NCBI GenBank assembly: GCA_963693365.1
Contig: CAVNZM010000009.1
Location: 6,324,001 to 6,388,000 of the forward strand
Direction: 5' to 3'
DNA length: 64,000 nt
Source of the DNA: Amoebidium appalachense
Lineage: Eukaryota > Ichthyosporea
Shown here: positions 38,023 through 49,047 of the stretch, piece by piece
Layout of the letters: each line of letters begins with the position of its first letter
Position numbering within the stretch: position 1 is the first letter of the stretch
Made by a program: the position numbers and the translations under genes
Notes under the pieces: generated by a model
Database searches by the model: none
What the model saw: only the letters and a program-made list of their open reading frames with translations
Told to the model about the DNA's origin: nothing

Positions 38023-41000
38023 CTATAATTTTGTAGTGATGTGTTTCTCAAGCCAATCAATACATCTAATAAACAGGTCGTAGTTACGCGTGTTTAGTAT
38101 AAAATCAAGGATGTTGTAATTTACAGGTAGGCTATCTTTCTGGGTGTCTGTTGTGAATGTGACGTGTGTGTGTTGCGGTATTATGTGGTCTATCAAACTA
38201 CATTTGGCGATACATGACCGGTTAAACTGGTGTGTGTGTGTGTTGTTTGGGCATGCAAATGATGCCACCTTATACTTATTAGATCTCCACTGTATAGCAC
38301 GTGTACAGTAAAAGCGTGGTAATTGATCAATAATACCATCAGCTAGAGAAAGACCAGTTCTACAGGAAGGTAATATGTATTTAGGTGTTATACACTTGCG
38401 AGTGCCATATTTGGCAATATGGTTGAGGCGGTCAGTATATATAAAACGAGACATAAGGCTTAGTTTTTCAAGGTGTATGCTTTCATCGGGTCTAGTGTCG
38501 TGTGGTATCTTTTTCCATTTGTTATATTGCGTGATTATCTTGTGATTGTGTACATGTTTAATAAGTAAGTGGCAGTCCAAAGTCACACACACACTATTGC
38601 GGGGTTTATTTGTATTTGTGCCCAGGGGAGAAGGGGAGAGAGAGGGGAGGAAAGAGGGGAGAGGTGAGGAGGGGACAGGTCGGATAGAGAAGAGAGGGTG
38701 GGAGGGCAAATACTTCTTTAAGCGGCTTATGTGCTTATTGAATTTCAGCGCGAGATAGGATACTCTAGCAGCTATTGGGACCAGACCATATATCGAGAGC
38801 GTTACAGGCCCAGGTTTACAACAGTTGTTAGATAGAAAGGAGGCAACTTCTGCTTCAAGGAAATTTGCCAAGGGTTTAAGCGCTCTAGTTCTCTCTTTCT
38901 TGATCCAAGCGGCGAGAAGGGGTAAACCATATTCACATGCCGGGAAGACAAAAGTGCGAATAAATGTAAGTCTAATAGAAGGATGGAGGGGTGTGTCTTT
39001 AAAAATATTAGCCGAGAAGAAAGCTAACCGCTTACGAGCCAACTCTACCCTCTTTTCGACCATATGGGGAAACATAACACCAACAGAATCAACCGGAACA
39101 CCAAGATATTTGTATTCTGGAACTATAGGTACAGGTTTAGATGATAATGTAAATGTGTGTAAATTGTTAGCTATATCAGGTACAAGAACACCACATTTGT
39201 CTATGTTAAGGATCATAAGGTTTGCCTTGCACCACTCTGACACTACATCGAACAATCTTTGCAGGCGTCTAGGGGTACGGGCAAGGAGGGACAGATCATC
39301 AGCATAGAGAAGTGCAGGCGGAAAGTTATTAATAGGGTCATCGTTTTCGGCGTAAATCTTGACAGCCAAATCATCTATAAATAGGTTAAACAAAAAGGGG
39401 CTAAGCAATGAACCCTGCAAGAGACCTCTAGTACGAGCAAAACCATATGAAAGATGCCCATTAACCACAGCTCTACCATAGGTTTGAGACAGGAGTGCTT
39501 CTAACAGAACACCAATGCAGTGTGGTACACCCCGTGCAGCAAGCTTTTCCCATAGGAGACCAGGGGAGACAGAATCGTAAGCAGTTTTCCAATCAATAAA
39601 GCCAACATATTGTGCACCAACTTGCATAGAATCGTGCAGTGCCATTATTTGAACATAACATGAATTGTTTTTACGAAAAGCGGATTGGCATGGGTGTATG
39701 TGAAGAATAGATTGAAACCTAGGGTGATGTGCAAATAACCTAAGTAAGCAAGCTTCAAAGAATCTACGAACAACCTGGGTTAGTGTAATGGGGCGAAAGG
39801 ATGATATGGGGCCCTCAGAGTCCTTCTTAACTATGGGGATCACTAAGGTATCTAACCAAGATGACGGGACATGTCCACATTTAACACACCAAGAAAAGAG
39901 AGAGCTTAACATGATAGTAAGATCAGGTTTAATAGCACGATCACTTTCCTTTTGTGGGTAGGAGGGAACAAGGATTTTAAGAAACCCAGCAGGGAGTCCA
40001 TCAGGTCCACAAGACTTACTAGAGCTATAACTAGATATCACAGACCATATGGCATCGGGACTGAAAAAGGGGAGGATCGATTCTATGGGGATAGATGGGT
40101 CTACAGGCCACACAATAGGTTTCTGAGCGGGGGTCCTATCTTTAAACAGTTCCGAGAAATACTTATCAGAGTCTATGAGGGGGTCTCCAGTGGTATCACC
40201 AATAATACGAGCAGGGGGGCCAAATCGATTCATACTAGCAAGCCGGCGCAAGCTTTCCTTTTGAGACAGGGGTTCACCTAGTCTAGCGGGAGTGGTGTTT
40301 GGTAACAAGAGAGCATCGGGATATTCCTTCCTACCACCGCCAGCATAATCACCGAGATCTATCAAATCATCAACAATAAAGTTAGTGCATGTATCTAGTA
40401 CGAGATGTGAATCTGGCCTGGCTTGTGCAGATTCTAATAGGCGCATATATATAGTGTGTTTCGTAGCATAGCATACACATACATCAACTCTACCCCACTG
40501 TGACTTAAGCTGGGATAGACGGAGGCGAAAGGTGGGAGGGGGAGGGGGAGCAGATCAAGGGAGATCTTAGGTAGGAAAAGGATAGGAGAGTGGTCAGATG
40601 ACCTAGAGAGGTTAGGAGGGAGAGAGAGTTTTGACATGGTTGATGGCCAAAAGGCCACTCCCCAGTCGGTGTTGTGGGCATGGGATATTTGAGGGAACCG
40701 CAAAGTGTGACTTTGGACATACCTTGCTAAAGGGATAGCACGCTCCGGGGGCTTAGATGGGTACCCGACACTCACTTGCAGTGTGTCTGTGTGGTGGAGT
40801 CGCGTGTTAAAATCACCTAAAATAACAGTGGACATTGGTAACTGTGACAACTCATGAGTCAATTCGACAACCGACATAGATGGTGGGTAATATACAAAAG
40901 TAAAAACATTAGAAAGAAACTCTATAGAAACCGAGAATTCCGTTTTTGCTACCGGTTTGCACTTCACTCTCACGTGTGGTGCGGCAAGTACAATAATGCC

Positions 41001-41214
41001 TCGGTTTTTCGCGTAACCGGGGTGTGTGGATGTGTCGACCAATGTAGTTGAATTTGTGGTGGTTTTTAAACTGTGTTTCGCAAATCACTGTAAACGTGTG
41101 GTTGTTTGTCTGTTGTTGTATGTAGCTGATTTTATCGTCGAGTGTCCCGGGGGGGAGGCCCTTTTGGGGGCCCAGTGTCCGAGCATTCCAGAAGAAGAAG
41201 GATAAATTAGGCAT
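38023..41214 (-). pseudogene. LINE ORF2: AP endonuclease and reverse transcriptase, two frame breaks
   Basis: About 1060 codons if read across two single-base shifts. The endonuclease starts MPNLSFFFWNARTLGPQKG at 41214, shifts frame at about 41045, continues with VILGDFNTRLHH and SSDHSPILF (catalytic Asp-Asn and Ser-Asp-His blocks of the APE fold), then shifts back near the C-rich stretch at 40535-40560. The frame from there through 38023 is open for over 800 codons: fingers motif SCGPDGLPAGFLK, FIDWKTAYDSV, GLLQGSLLSPFLFNLFIDDL and the catalytic YADD (residues 381-384 counting from the ATG at 40446). The two shifts cancel out, so they could be assembly errors as easily as real mutations. 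Confidence 0.85.
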
Positions 41215-42181
41215 CGGTTTGGTCCGACACCTGTGGGGTTGGTTCCCACTTGTCGCTTACGGGGTCGTATGCACGACCTTCCGCCAGCGCGAACAGTTCG
41301 CAGAAGAGCTCGATTTCCATCTCGCATCGGCGTTTGCGCTCGAGCAGTTTCTCACCAGAAAACATTGGTTCCTTCGTGTCCGTGTCTATCACGCTCGTAG
41401 CATCGTTTTCCAACTTTGCGAGGAACTCTTTTGCCTTGCTGATGCGTACACGACAACGTGTGGCGCACGCATTCTTAGCAGACACTTTACGTTCTTTGTC
41501 TGCTTTCTGAATGTTTTCCGGCGCGCATGGGTCGTAGCTTGGGAGGTGGGTGAAGAAGCTTCCACACCCCTTTGTCGCGTCACGGATGAACGCACGGTTA
41601 TAGTCGCCCCGTACTGCTACTTCCAGCACATCGTATCCAATGAAGGACAGACAAAGGATGCGAGAGCACCGGAAGCCGAGAGCCTTGAAGATGGACCACA
41701 TGGCCCTGTGTGGGCGTCTGCCGTGCTTGACTTTGAAATACACCCTCTCGTATTTGGGTGGGATGTTGATGTTACCGTTTGCTTGGGTGTTCCCCTTAGC
41801 CGGCGGTTTGGGAGGGGAGTTGCGGCGGTACTCGTTGCCTGCAAGAATGCTGGCATATGTTTCCTTGGCAATTTGGCGGAGCTCGGGTGTTTTACGATAG
41901 TTCGCATATTCTAGGAACTCTGCCGGGAGCTGTGCTTCCGGTCCTGTGTTGTTTTGTGTTGGGGTGGAAATGTCTCCGTCGCGAGATGTTTGCTCATGAG
42001 TTTTGGGGTTTTGCGATCCACTAATGTTTAGCTGGGCTGTGAGTGAATCAATGGTGAGCTTGAGTTGGGTATTTTCTGTTTGGAGTTTTTCTATCATGTT
42101 CTTGAGTGGTAACAGCTCATTTAGCTGTTTCTTAACGAGGGCAAGTTCTGCCAGTACTGTATCAACCGAAAGTTTCGGCAT
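41207..42181 (-). CDS. LINE ORF1 protein (coiled coil plus RRM-like)
   Basis: 324 residues. The N-terminal 50 or so residues form a leucine-heptad coiled coil (LAELALVKKQLNELLPLKNM, LQTENTQLKL) for trimerisation; a Pro/Thr-rich linker follows; then a basic segment with YERVYFKVKHGRRP and ILCLSFIGYDVLEVAV resembling the RRM-like core of L1-type ORF1 proteins. The C-terminal third is Lys/Arg and Glu-rich. In the family this is an RNA-binding chaperone that packages the element RNA. Its TAA overlaps the ORF2 ATG within ATGCCTAA. Confidence 0.8.
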   Translation of the reverse strand: MPKLSVDTVLAELALVKKQLNELLPLKNMIEKLQTENTQLKLTIDSLTAQLNISGSQNPKTHEQTSRDGDISTPTQNNTGPEAQLPAEFLEYANYRKTPELRQIAKETYASILAGNEYRRNSPPKPPAKGNTQANGNINIPPKYERVYFKVKHGRRPHRAMWSIFKALGFRCSRILCLSFIGYDVLEVAVRGDYNRAFIRDATKGCGSFFTHLPSYDPCAPENIQKADKERKVSAKNACATRCRVRISKAKEFLAKLENDATSVIDTDTKEPMFSGEKLLERKRRCEMEIELFCELFALAEGRAYDPVSDKWEPTPQVSDQTDA

Positions 42182-42200
42182 GGTTGTTATTGTGTTTCTA

Positions 42201-42999
42201 CGGAGTGGTGTGGTGTTATTCTGAATGGGTAGTGTATATATGGTTCGTTGTATGATCTGATTGGTTGTGCTTGACGGTTTACGGTTTACGGTTGAGATTG
42301 GACCAAAGCACTAATGTACAGCCCAGAAAGGGCAGTTTAAGCCCGATTTCACCTAGAAAACAGGTTTTTGTCAACCAGCAAAAAATATTGGAAATAAGAA
42401 AACGCGCAATAATGATATAAGTAGTCGCAGTGGTCCGACGCGTCCTTCATCGTCAAAATCGACGAAAACCGCGGCGGCCGACTTGCAAAATTGGGCTGAT
42501 CGTCTAAGGCAAAACCATCGTTTTTGCTTGTTCTGACCATTAAATAAGCACCCCATGTTCCTTATATAAAAAATGTGTGTCGCTTTGTTTTTTAAGTTAT
42601 AAATTAGGCGGCCAAAGCCTGTTTTCTATTCATATTTTCGACTTTAAAGTCCTTACATGGTTTTTGGACTATAGCCATACCGTAAAATTTGCCGTGGGTC
42701 ATTTCGAAGCGATGCAATCAGATTTGAACCACTAATTAGTGATTGCGAACTCGTGTATATGTGTACATCTTACAAAAACAAGGAACAAAAACCACCCTGA
42801 TGTGCGGGCGACCGCCGCCCCGGTGCTCGCCAAACGCACCCACCTAGTAACTCACCGTTTCGGTCGACTACGTTGCTCTTTCTTTTCGTACGCTCACTCA
42901 CGAACTCTCCCGGCTCAGAGTCTAAATCTAAAGTAGCTTGTAAAATATACAATATTAATATATGTACATTGAGGCATATTAGTGCCGTCACCACGTGCA
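42201..42999. other. Unique sequence between the LINE and duplicated block A1
   Basis: Balanced composition, no long coding frame, no repeat. Short frames at 42349-42556 (minus) and 42739-42936 (plus) match nothing I recognise. Confidence 0.4.
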
Positions 43000-43227
43000 C
43001 ACCTCGCTCGATCGAGGGCGGCTCCCGACCAAATTCGCCTGGCTCTTGGAATTAGGCAGTCTCCCACCCTTCCCTCTTCTTTGCTCTTCCATTCTTCCCT
43101 TGCCCCCCCCCCCCCCCCCCTTCCCCCTCCCCCCCCCCCCCCCCCCCCCACCACCACCACCACCCCCACCCTCTCCCCCACGTACCCCCCCCCCCCCCGT
43201 TCAACCCCCCCCCCCCCTCGCCGCCCC

Positions 43228-43258
<31 letters not shown>

Positions 43259-45560
43259 GTATACCCGATGTATCCTCCTCCCGCCTCCCCCACCTTCTCC
43301 CACCCTCCCCTTCGAGCTCCCCCCACCCTCCCACCCACACCCTCGCTTCTCCGACTTGCCGGTGCACCAATGCATGACCTCGAGGCCACACGGTCATAGC
43401 ATGCAGTTACTTAACTTGTTATAATGTGCGTTTGCATGCCAGGCCTGTACACCACCCACGTCCCACCGTCTCTATAGGCTGCATTACCAAGCTTGCCATT
43501 GCTCGTAGGCTTTGAAAGCAATTTTAAGTGCGGAAATTAATGAATGCGCAAATCACACTGTCTATTCAGTCGGCTTGCCCCCCCCCCCCCCCCCCTCCCT
43601 CCCCCCTCCCCTCTCCCCTCCCCCCCCTCCTCCCCCCCCCCCCCTCCTCCCCCCCCCTCCTCCCCCCCCCTCCTCCCCCCCTACTCCTCCGTCACCCCCT
43701 CCCCCCTCCCTCTCTCCTCTCTTCGTCCTGCTCTTCCCGAACTCGGTTACGGGTTCCCCTGTAAGATTGATTGCGAAAGCCCACACACAACACAAGTTCC
43801 ACAACCAATGCCACCACCACTCCGCATACATAAATTCGTGTCGCAGAGCCACAGATTTTGCATCCACATAAGAGTTCTCACTTTTTTTTTTTTTTTTTTT
43901 TGAGCCAAGTTCGCCATCTGAGGAAAGAAACAATGAAATGATGATATGAAATCATATGGCATCACTTTTACTTAGTAGTTTAAAAACACTTACATGGTTG
44001 GTCGTCCCGGATTGCGACTAGTAGCCGTGAACGCTCAGGTGTACCACTGGCAGGTTTGTGTGCTTAAACCTCTCTACTACTAGTAGAGACCTCCGTGTTT
44101 TATGTTCAACTACCCCCTCCACCCCCCTCCCTCTTTCACCGGCTCTGAATTGAAATGCCCGGGGGCAAAGACTTCTTCCAAATCGCCCACCCACGGCGAG
44201 ACAGAGAGAAGAGGGAGGGGGGGGGGGGGGGGGGGGGGGGGGAGGAGAGAGAATCATTATTCCGTGACTTGTAGCTCAGCGCTCGAATAGAAAGCTATAA
44301 AGGCTATCCTCCTGCTATACTTGTACTGTGCGCTGATGTCTTTAGCGGCAGGCCTGCTAGAAAGGCCATTCAACATTTTCTTCTCTAGGATTCTCTGTCC
44401 AGCCACTTTTGGAATTCCACCTTTCTTTTATTATTATAATTTAGTGACACTTCACCCGGTTGCCACGAAAATACTACAAAATAGGGATCGTTTACCCCCC
44501 CCCCCCCCCCCCCCCCCCCACTTGCCCAGTCCCTCCCCGCTTCCCCAACCCTCCCCCTTACCCCCCTTTTGGCCCTCCCTCCCTTCCTCCCTCCCTCCCT
44601 CCCTCCCTCCCTCCCTTCCCCCACCCCCCTCCCAACCCCCCCTTGCTGTTTCCCCAACATCATTTGTGTTCATAAAAGGTGCTGAGATAGAATTGGCTGA
44701 ATAGTATTGGTGTGAAACCAATCTATTCATTTAGCCAGGTTCACATGCCCATTACGTAAGTGGTAACTCCGATGCATTCAATATGCACTCATGAATCGAA
44801 ATCGCCTGTCCACTGAATTTCAAAGATCCTAAATCGTCACCGTGCTTCCCCTCAAACCCCCTCCCCCCTCCTCCCCCGCGCACCCTCCCCATCCCCCCCC
44901 CCCCCCCCTCCCCCCCTCCCCCCCCCCCCCCCCCCCCTCTTGCAGAACACACCGAAAGAAAATGTGTACTACCACAGGCATCAATGTGCTTTAAAACTAA
45001 ATTAAATATTAAAGTACCGACTAATGTCATCAGGAATGGCATAAAGCGCCATGTTTCCTTGGGCAACTACTGCCCCCCCCCCTCCCCCCCCCCCCCCACC
45101 CTCCCTCCCCCCTCCCTCCCCCCCCCCTCTCCCCCCCCCCTCCCCCCCCTAATATCCCCCCCGTTCATAACACTGGCACCCAATGATCTTCATTTCATCA
45201 TCTGACCTCAGCTGCTACATGAACAGTGCAACCTTGTGCCCACTGCAAAGAAATTATCTCCCCCCCCCCCCCCCCCCCCCCCCCAACCCACGGGCCACCT
45301 TCGGCTCACCGTGCTGCATCATTATTTAATGGCACCCCGGCCCCCCCCCCCCATTGAGGCGAACAAAGCACACCCTAGGACTATCCTGCGATCTGCGGTG
45401 GAGAGGGGGGTGGGGGTGGGGGGAGGGGGGGGGGGGGAGCTGGGGGCAAGCTGTCAAAAGTAATTCTCCACCATCCACCTGTACTAAGACATGCGCACAC
45501 GCACACGCACACGCGTGCGCGCGCGCGCGCGCGCGCGCGCACACACACACACACACCGTG
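43000..45560. repeat. Segmental duplicate block A1 (direct repeat of A2)
   Basis: Collinear with 51590-53600. Paired anchors: 43340-43400 with 51855-51905 (CTCCGACTTGCYGGTGCACM), 43800-43870 with 52275-52345 (CGCAGAGCCACAGATTTTGC region), 44000-44045 with 52440-52485 (GGTTGGTCKTCCCGGATT), 45160-45255 with 53160-53255 (ending TGTGCCCACTGCAAAGAA). C tracts occur at matching places. No protein recognised in either copy. Confidence 0.8.
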
Positions 45561-45574
45561 ACACACACAGACAC

Positions 45575-45575
45575 A

Positions 45576-45627
<52 letters not shown>

Positions 45628-45784
45628 CCCCACCCACCCACCCACATACACACAAACTAACACACAAACACAATTACACACGCACATGCACACGTCTGCA
45701 CACACACAGAGACACACAGTGTCACACACATGTGCCACAAAAACCCCGGCAGTACCTGAGGGAGCCCATAAATTCTGCTCACCC

Positions 45785-45829
<45 letters not shown>

Positions 45830-46098
45830 CCGCCCCCCCCAAAAAAACAACAGCAACAACAACAACATACCCACCGGCGTGGCTGCCCACTGGCTGGGGT
45901 GAATACCCTGGGCTAAGTGCGTGCAAATAGGTAGGATTGTTTAAAGGTGTGTTAGCTTAGCTAATATTACCGTAGCACCCTAGCTATTATTAGAGTACTG
46001 TCGGTGCTGGGTGGAAGACGGTAGTTCCCTCTGAGATCCCTCCGGGAACAAAACGGGATTATAAAAAAAAACAAAAAAAAAACAACAGCAACAACAAT

Positions 46099-46166
<68 letters not shown>

Positions 46167-46170
46167 AAAG
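45575..46170. repeat. Block C1: (CA)n, unique island, C tract and (AAC)n
   Basis: (CA)n, the island GTGCCACAAAAACCCCGGCA through CTGCTCACCCG (45730-45786), a 40-base C tract, then CAA repeats, ending in (AAC)n at 46081-46166. 46000-46060 is unique. The island is inverted at 51315-51370. Confidence 0.75.
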
Positions 46171-46459
46171 ACTATAAACTAATCACCTAGGTTGCCAATG
46201 AGAGGGTGGCATTATATGTGTGACGTGGGTGCGCAGACAGTATTGGAAACAGAGTTGAGCAGTGATGCACAAGTGTAGTAATTAGTCACCGGTGTTAAGA
46301 AGAAAGTCAATGATGGTAAAGTGTTGTGCAGGCACGGACGGGAAGTAAATCGATAGGTGGGTGAGAAGAATGCAAGACTCTGAAAGAGATTTCGAAAGTG
46401 AAATGAGACAGGGGGTGGGGCCCGGGGTGGGGGGCGGTAAGGGGCAGGTCTAGCCCGCC

Positions 46460-46500
<41 letters not shown>

Positions 46501-47412
46501 TCATATTCCTTCTTGAGTTCCTTTCTCTGTTTGTTTTGTGTCTGTTGTTTTTTAAGACATCTGTGCATAGAGCGTATTTTTTTGCAGAAAATTGGAACCC
46601 ATGGGCTGGGTTCGCAACTTCGCACAGTAGCCTGTGACAGTGTATATGTACGGCTCGTTTTCGTGCAATCGAGTCGAGCTCGGCCCAGTTCCACAGTGGC
46701 CGCACATGATCACTGGAATGCAAATGGAATGCACCGGCAATGTCATCACTATCAGAGTCATCACAGGTGGCCGGAGCAGAGCGCCAAGCGGTGCCACACA
46801 CCCTATTTTTGCTCGTATTTAGACAACTAGGCAAGCTACCTAAATTAGCGAGCTACGATACTTTATGCAGCGAAATAACTACCACAATCACCACCTATGT
46901 AATGCCTAAGCTGCAGCTTAGCAAGTTAGCAGCTGCTTCGCCTCAACTTTTAAATGCATTCCATCATTGCGCATTAATACCGGGATTATCAGGGTAGGGA
47001 TTACGAACGAAAATCGTCGTAATTACGATTAACGAGAGACCCCGATACGAATAAAGTTGGGGTGCCGTCGTAACAGCTTTCGTATCAGGTGTTTACTTAA
47101 TTATGCTCAACTATCTAATCTTGCCTATTTTTTCAATATTTCTGTTCAAGAACCTATCTGCAGCTCTAGATCTCCTGCTGTGCAATATCGAGCCCCGACC
47201 AGTGCTCAGGCCCTGTAATCCTGCAATACTCAATTTGTAAAAATGCGCATTTTGAATTTTGACTGGAGGGGCGTTTTTGACGGGGCTGAACGCTCCACAA
47301 GAACCCCCCCATTACGATTAAGAAATAGTCCGTTACGATTGGCCCAAGGGCCATACGGTTAGGCTGGTCAACCCGAGACCAATTGCAAAACCCTGGGGAT
47401 TATACGAACATG

Positions 47413-47502
47413 ATTGGATGAATTGTTGAATGTGGCAAACTGATTGGCGGTCTGCACAGCTCCATCCTATTGGCTAACCAGTTTGGCAGCTCGAGTATAT
47501 AG
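47413..47502 (+). promoter_or_regulatory. Promoter of the hydrolase gene: three CCAAT-type boxes and TATA
   Basis: ATTGG (inverted CCAAT) at 47413-47417, 47443-47447 and 47469-47473, then TATATAG at 47496-47502, about 91 bases before the ATG. The same arrangement is kept in the right arm (CCAAT motifs near 57061-57140 and TATA at 57033-57040), so it predates the duplication. Promoter function is inferred from motif spacing and conservation. Confidence 0.55.
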
Positions 47503-47592
47503 TGCACACAGGCGGATCATTTCTCCTCACTCAATCACAAAGTCACCAGCACACACAAGCTCGAAACACAGCGGTCCCGGCGAAACAGCACC

Positions 47593-49047
47593 ATGTTTTC
47601 CAGACACACCCTCGCGGCCTACTTGGCTGTCTGCGCAAGCAGCGCCTATGCCTGCAGCGAAGTGTTTTTACGCCATTTGGCTACCACCCACCCCGTTTCA
47701 GCGCGGAACATGGACTGGGGCATGCCTGACTTGCATTTCGACCTGCACACCAGCCCTCGGGGTAGCAAAGTGTTCATGTTTCAGCTCACAGACTGCCCCA
47801 ACTGCACGCTCCCGGATGTAACGGCAAAGTACGGCTCCGTGTACATTGGCGGTCTTAACCAGAACTTCGCCTCTGATGGGTTGAACGAAGTTGGCCTTTC
47901 CGTAGGGACGCTCTTCCTCCCCATCACCTCGTACCCTCATTTGGTCAAGGAGGACACTCGCCCTGCCCTCCCAGTCCACTCCATGCCCCTGTACATGCTG
48001 TCAGTGTGCGATACCATCGCTTGCGTAAAGAAGGAGCTCGACTCGTGGCAGGTAGTGGACGGAACGAGCCCCCTTCTCGCCCGGCTCCCCGGCGGCACAC
48101 TCCCTCAACACTTTGTGTTTCACGACGCACAAGGAAAGTCCCTCCTTGTCGAATACATTCCCAACCAGTACAACGCCTCCGCCCCCACATGCTTCAGCAG
48201 CCCATCAAACACTCGCGATGCGGCCGGTGCACGTCAGTGCGTCTATGAGAATGACTACCCCGCTGTCCTCACCAACCAACCCCCTTACGAGGAACAGATT
48301 GCTGAAGCCGCAAAGCGCCTTAACCTCACCGACATCTCCGAGCTCGCAAACGCAACCTATGACACGCTCAAGGCAGGTCAGCAGCAGTCCGGTTCCTACC
48401 TCTCCGAGGACCGGTTCCTCCAACTCGCAGTCTTGAACGAAGCCGCCACACGCACGGAGGGTCTCTGGTTCAACACCACAAAGGAAAACTACGACCCGTC
48501 GTTTGCAAACACAGACCCACAGGTTGACGCGGTGTACGTGGCGTGGGTAACGGTGGGTAGGGTGATGCGCGGAAAGGGTGGCTATTACTTTGATAGACCG
48601 AACGGCGCGGCCGGCACCACCGTATTCCAAGTCGTGAGGGATCACAAGGAGGCTAAGTACTACTACCGCTTGCCCGCACGCCCAAATTTGGTTGAAATTG
48701 ACCTGAAACAATTGGACCTCTCAAACCCAACCCCCCGCCCCATCGTACCCCTCGCCTATGGTATGAGCCGTCCGTATGCTGATAGCGGTGTTTATGCGCT
48801 TCTCGGCGCCCCGGCCCCGGCTGTATTTTCTTCCGGTGACTTCCAGGGTTTGAACACTGTTTTTGAGGGGCTGCAATCGAAGGAGGTTGTTTTCCTTTCG
48901 CTCCTGTGCGTGGTTTTGGTGGTTGTGGTTCTATTGTGCATGTCATCCCTCTACACAACCAGGCAGGTTATGCGTATGCACCGTGGGAAGGCTGACTCTG
49001 CCACAACCGTGTTCAGTCATGGGAGGGACATTGACTGCAAGCCATAG
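47593..49047 (+). CDS. Choloylglycine/penicillin-V-acylase family Ntn hydrolase, membrane-anchored
   Basis: 484 residues, intron-free. Residues 1-20 are a signal peptide ending AYA; cleavage would expose Cys21, the N-terminal nucleophile of this family. Arg38 and Asp41 in SARNMDWGM (Arg18 and Asp21 of the mature chain) match the Arg/Asp pair that supports catalysis in bile-salt hydrolases and penicillin V acylases; SDGLNEVGLSVGTLF is another family block. The family cleaves linear amides (conjugated bile salts, N-acyl amino acids, penicillin V). A C-terminal transmembrane helix at about 431-454 (VVFLSLLCVVLVVVVLLCM) and a 30-residue basic tail predict a type I surface or endolysosomal enzyme. 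Substrate unknown; N-acyl amides are a reasonable guess. The ATG follows a TATA-CCAAT promoter. The convergent copy at 55486-56941 is defective. Family call is strong. Confidence 0.87.
   Translation: MFSRHTLAAYLAVCASSAYACSEVFLRHLATTHPVSARNMDWGMPDLHFDLHTSPRGSKVFMFQLTDCPNCTLPDVTAKYGSVYIGGLNQNFASDGLNEVGLSVGTLFLPITSYPHLVKEDTRPALPVHSMPLYMLSVCDTIACVKKELDSWQVVDGTSPLLARLPGGTLPQHFVFHDAQGKSLLVEYIPNQYNASAPTCFSSPSNTRDAAGARQCVYENDYPAVLTNQPPYEEQIAEAAKRLNLTDISELANATYDTLKAGQQQSGSYLSEDRFLQLAVLNEAATRTEGLWFNTTKENYDPSFANTDPQVDAVYVAWVTVGRVMRGKGGYYFDRPNGAAGTTVFQVVRDHKEAKYYYRLPARPNLVEIDLKQLDLSNPTPRPIVPLAYGMSRPYADSGVYALLGAPAPAVFSSGDFQGLNTVFEGLQSKEVVFLSLLCVVLVVVVLLCMSSLYTTRQVMRMHRGKADSATTVFSHGRDIDCKP

Larger units (their letters stand above)
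37869..42200 (-). mobile_element. Non-LTR retrotransposon (LINE), L1-like, two ORFs and poly(A) tail
   Basis: Reading on the minus strand: ORF1 (42181-41207), ORF2 with AP-endonuclease and reverse transcriptase (41214-38023), a 3' UTR of about 115 bases with a (CA)n stretch, and a 40-base A tail (T run at 37869-37908 on plus). No RNase H domain and no LTRs. The 5' end is not defined; sequence upstream of ORF1 to about 42300 may belong to it. I looked for the bases flanking the tail (ATTAGTTGGGGTTCCCCG) near the 5' side and found no clear target-site duplication by eye. Intact tail and long ORFs suggest a fairly young insertion. Confidence 0.9.
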
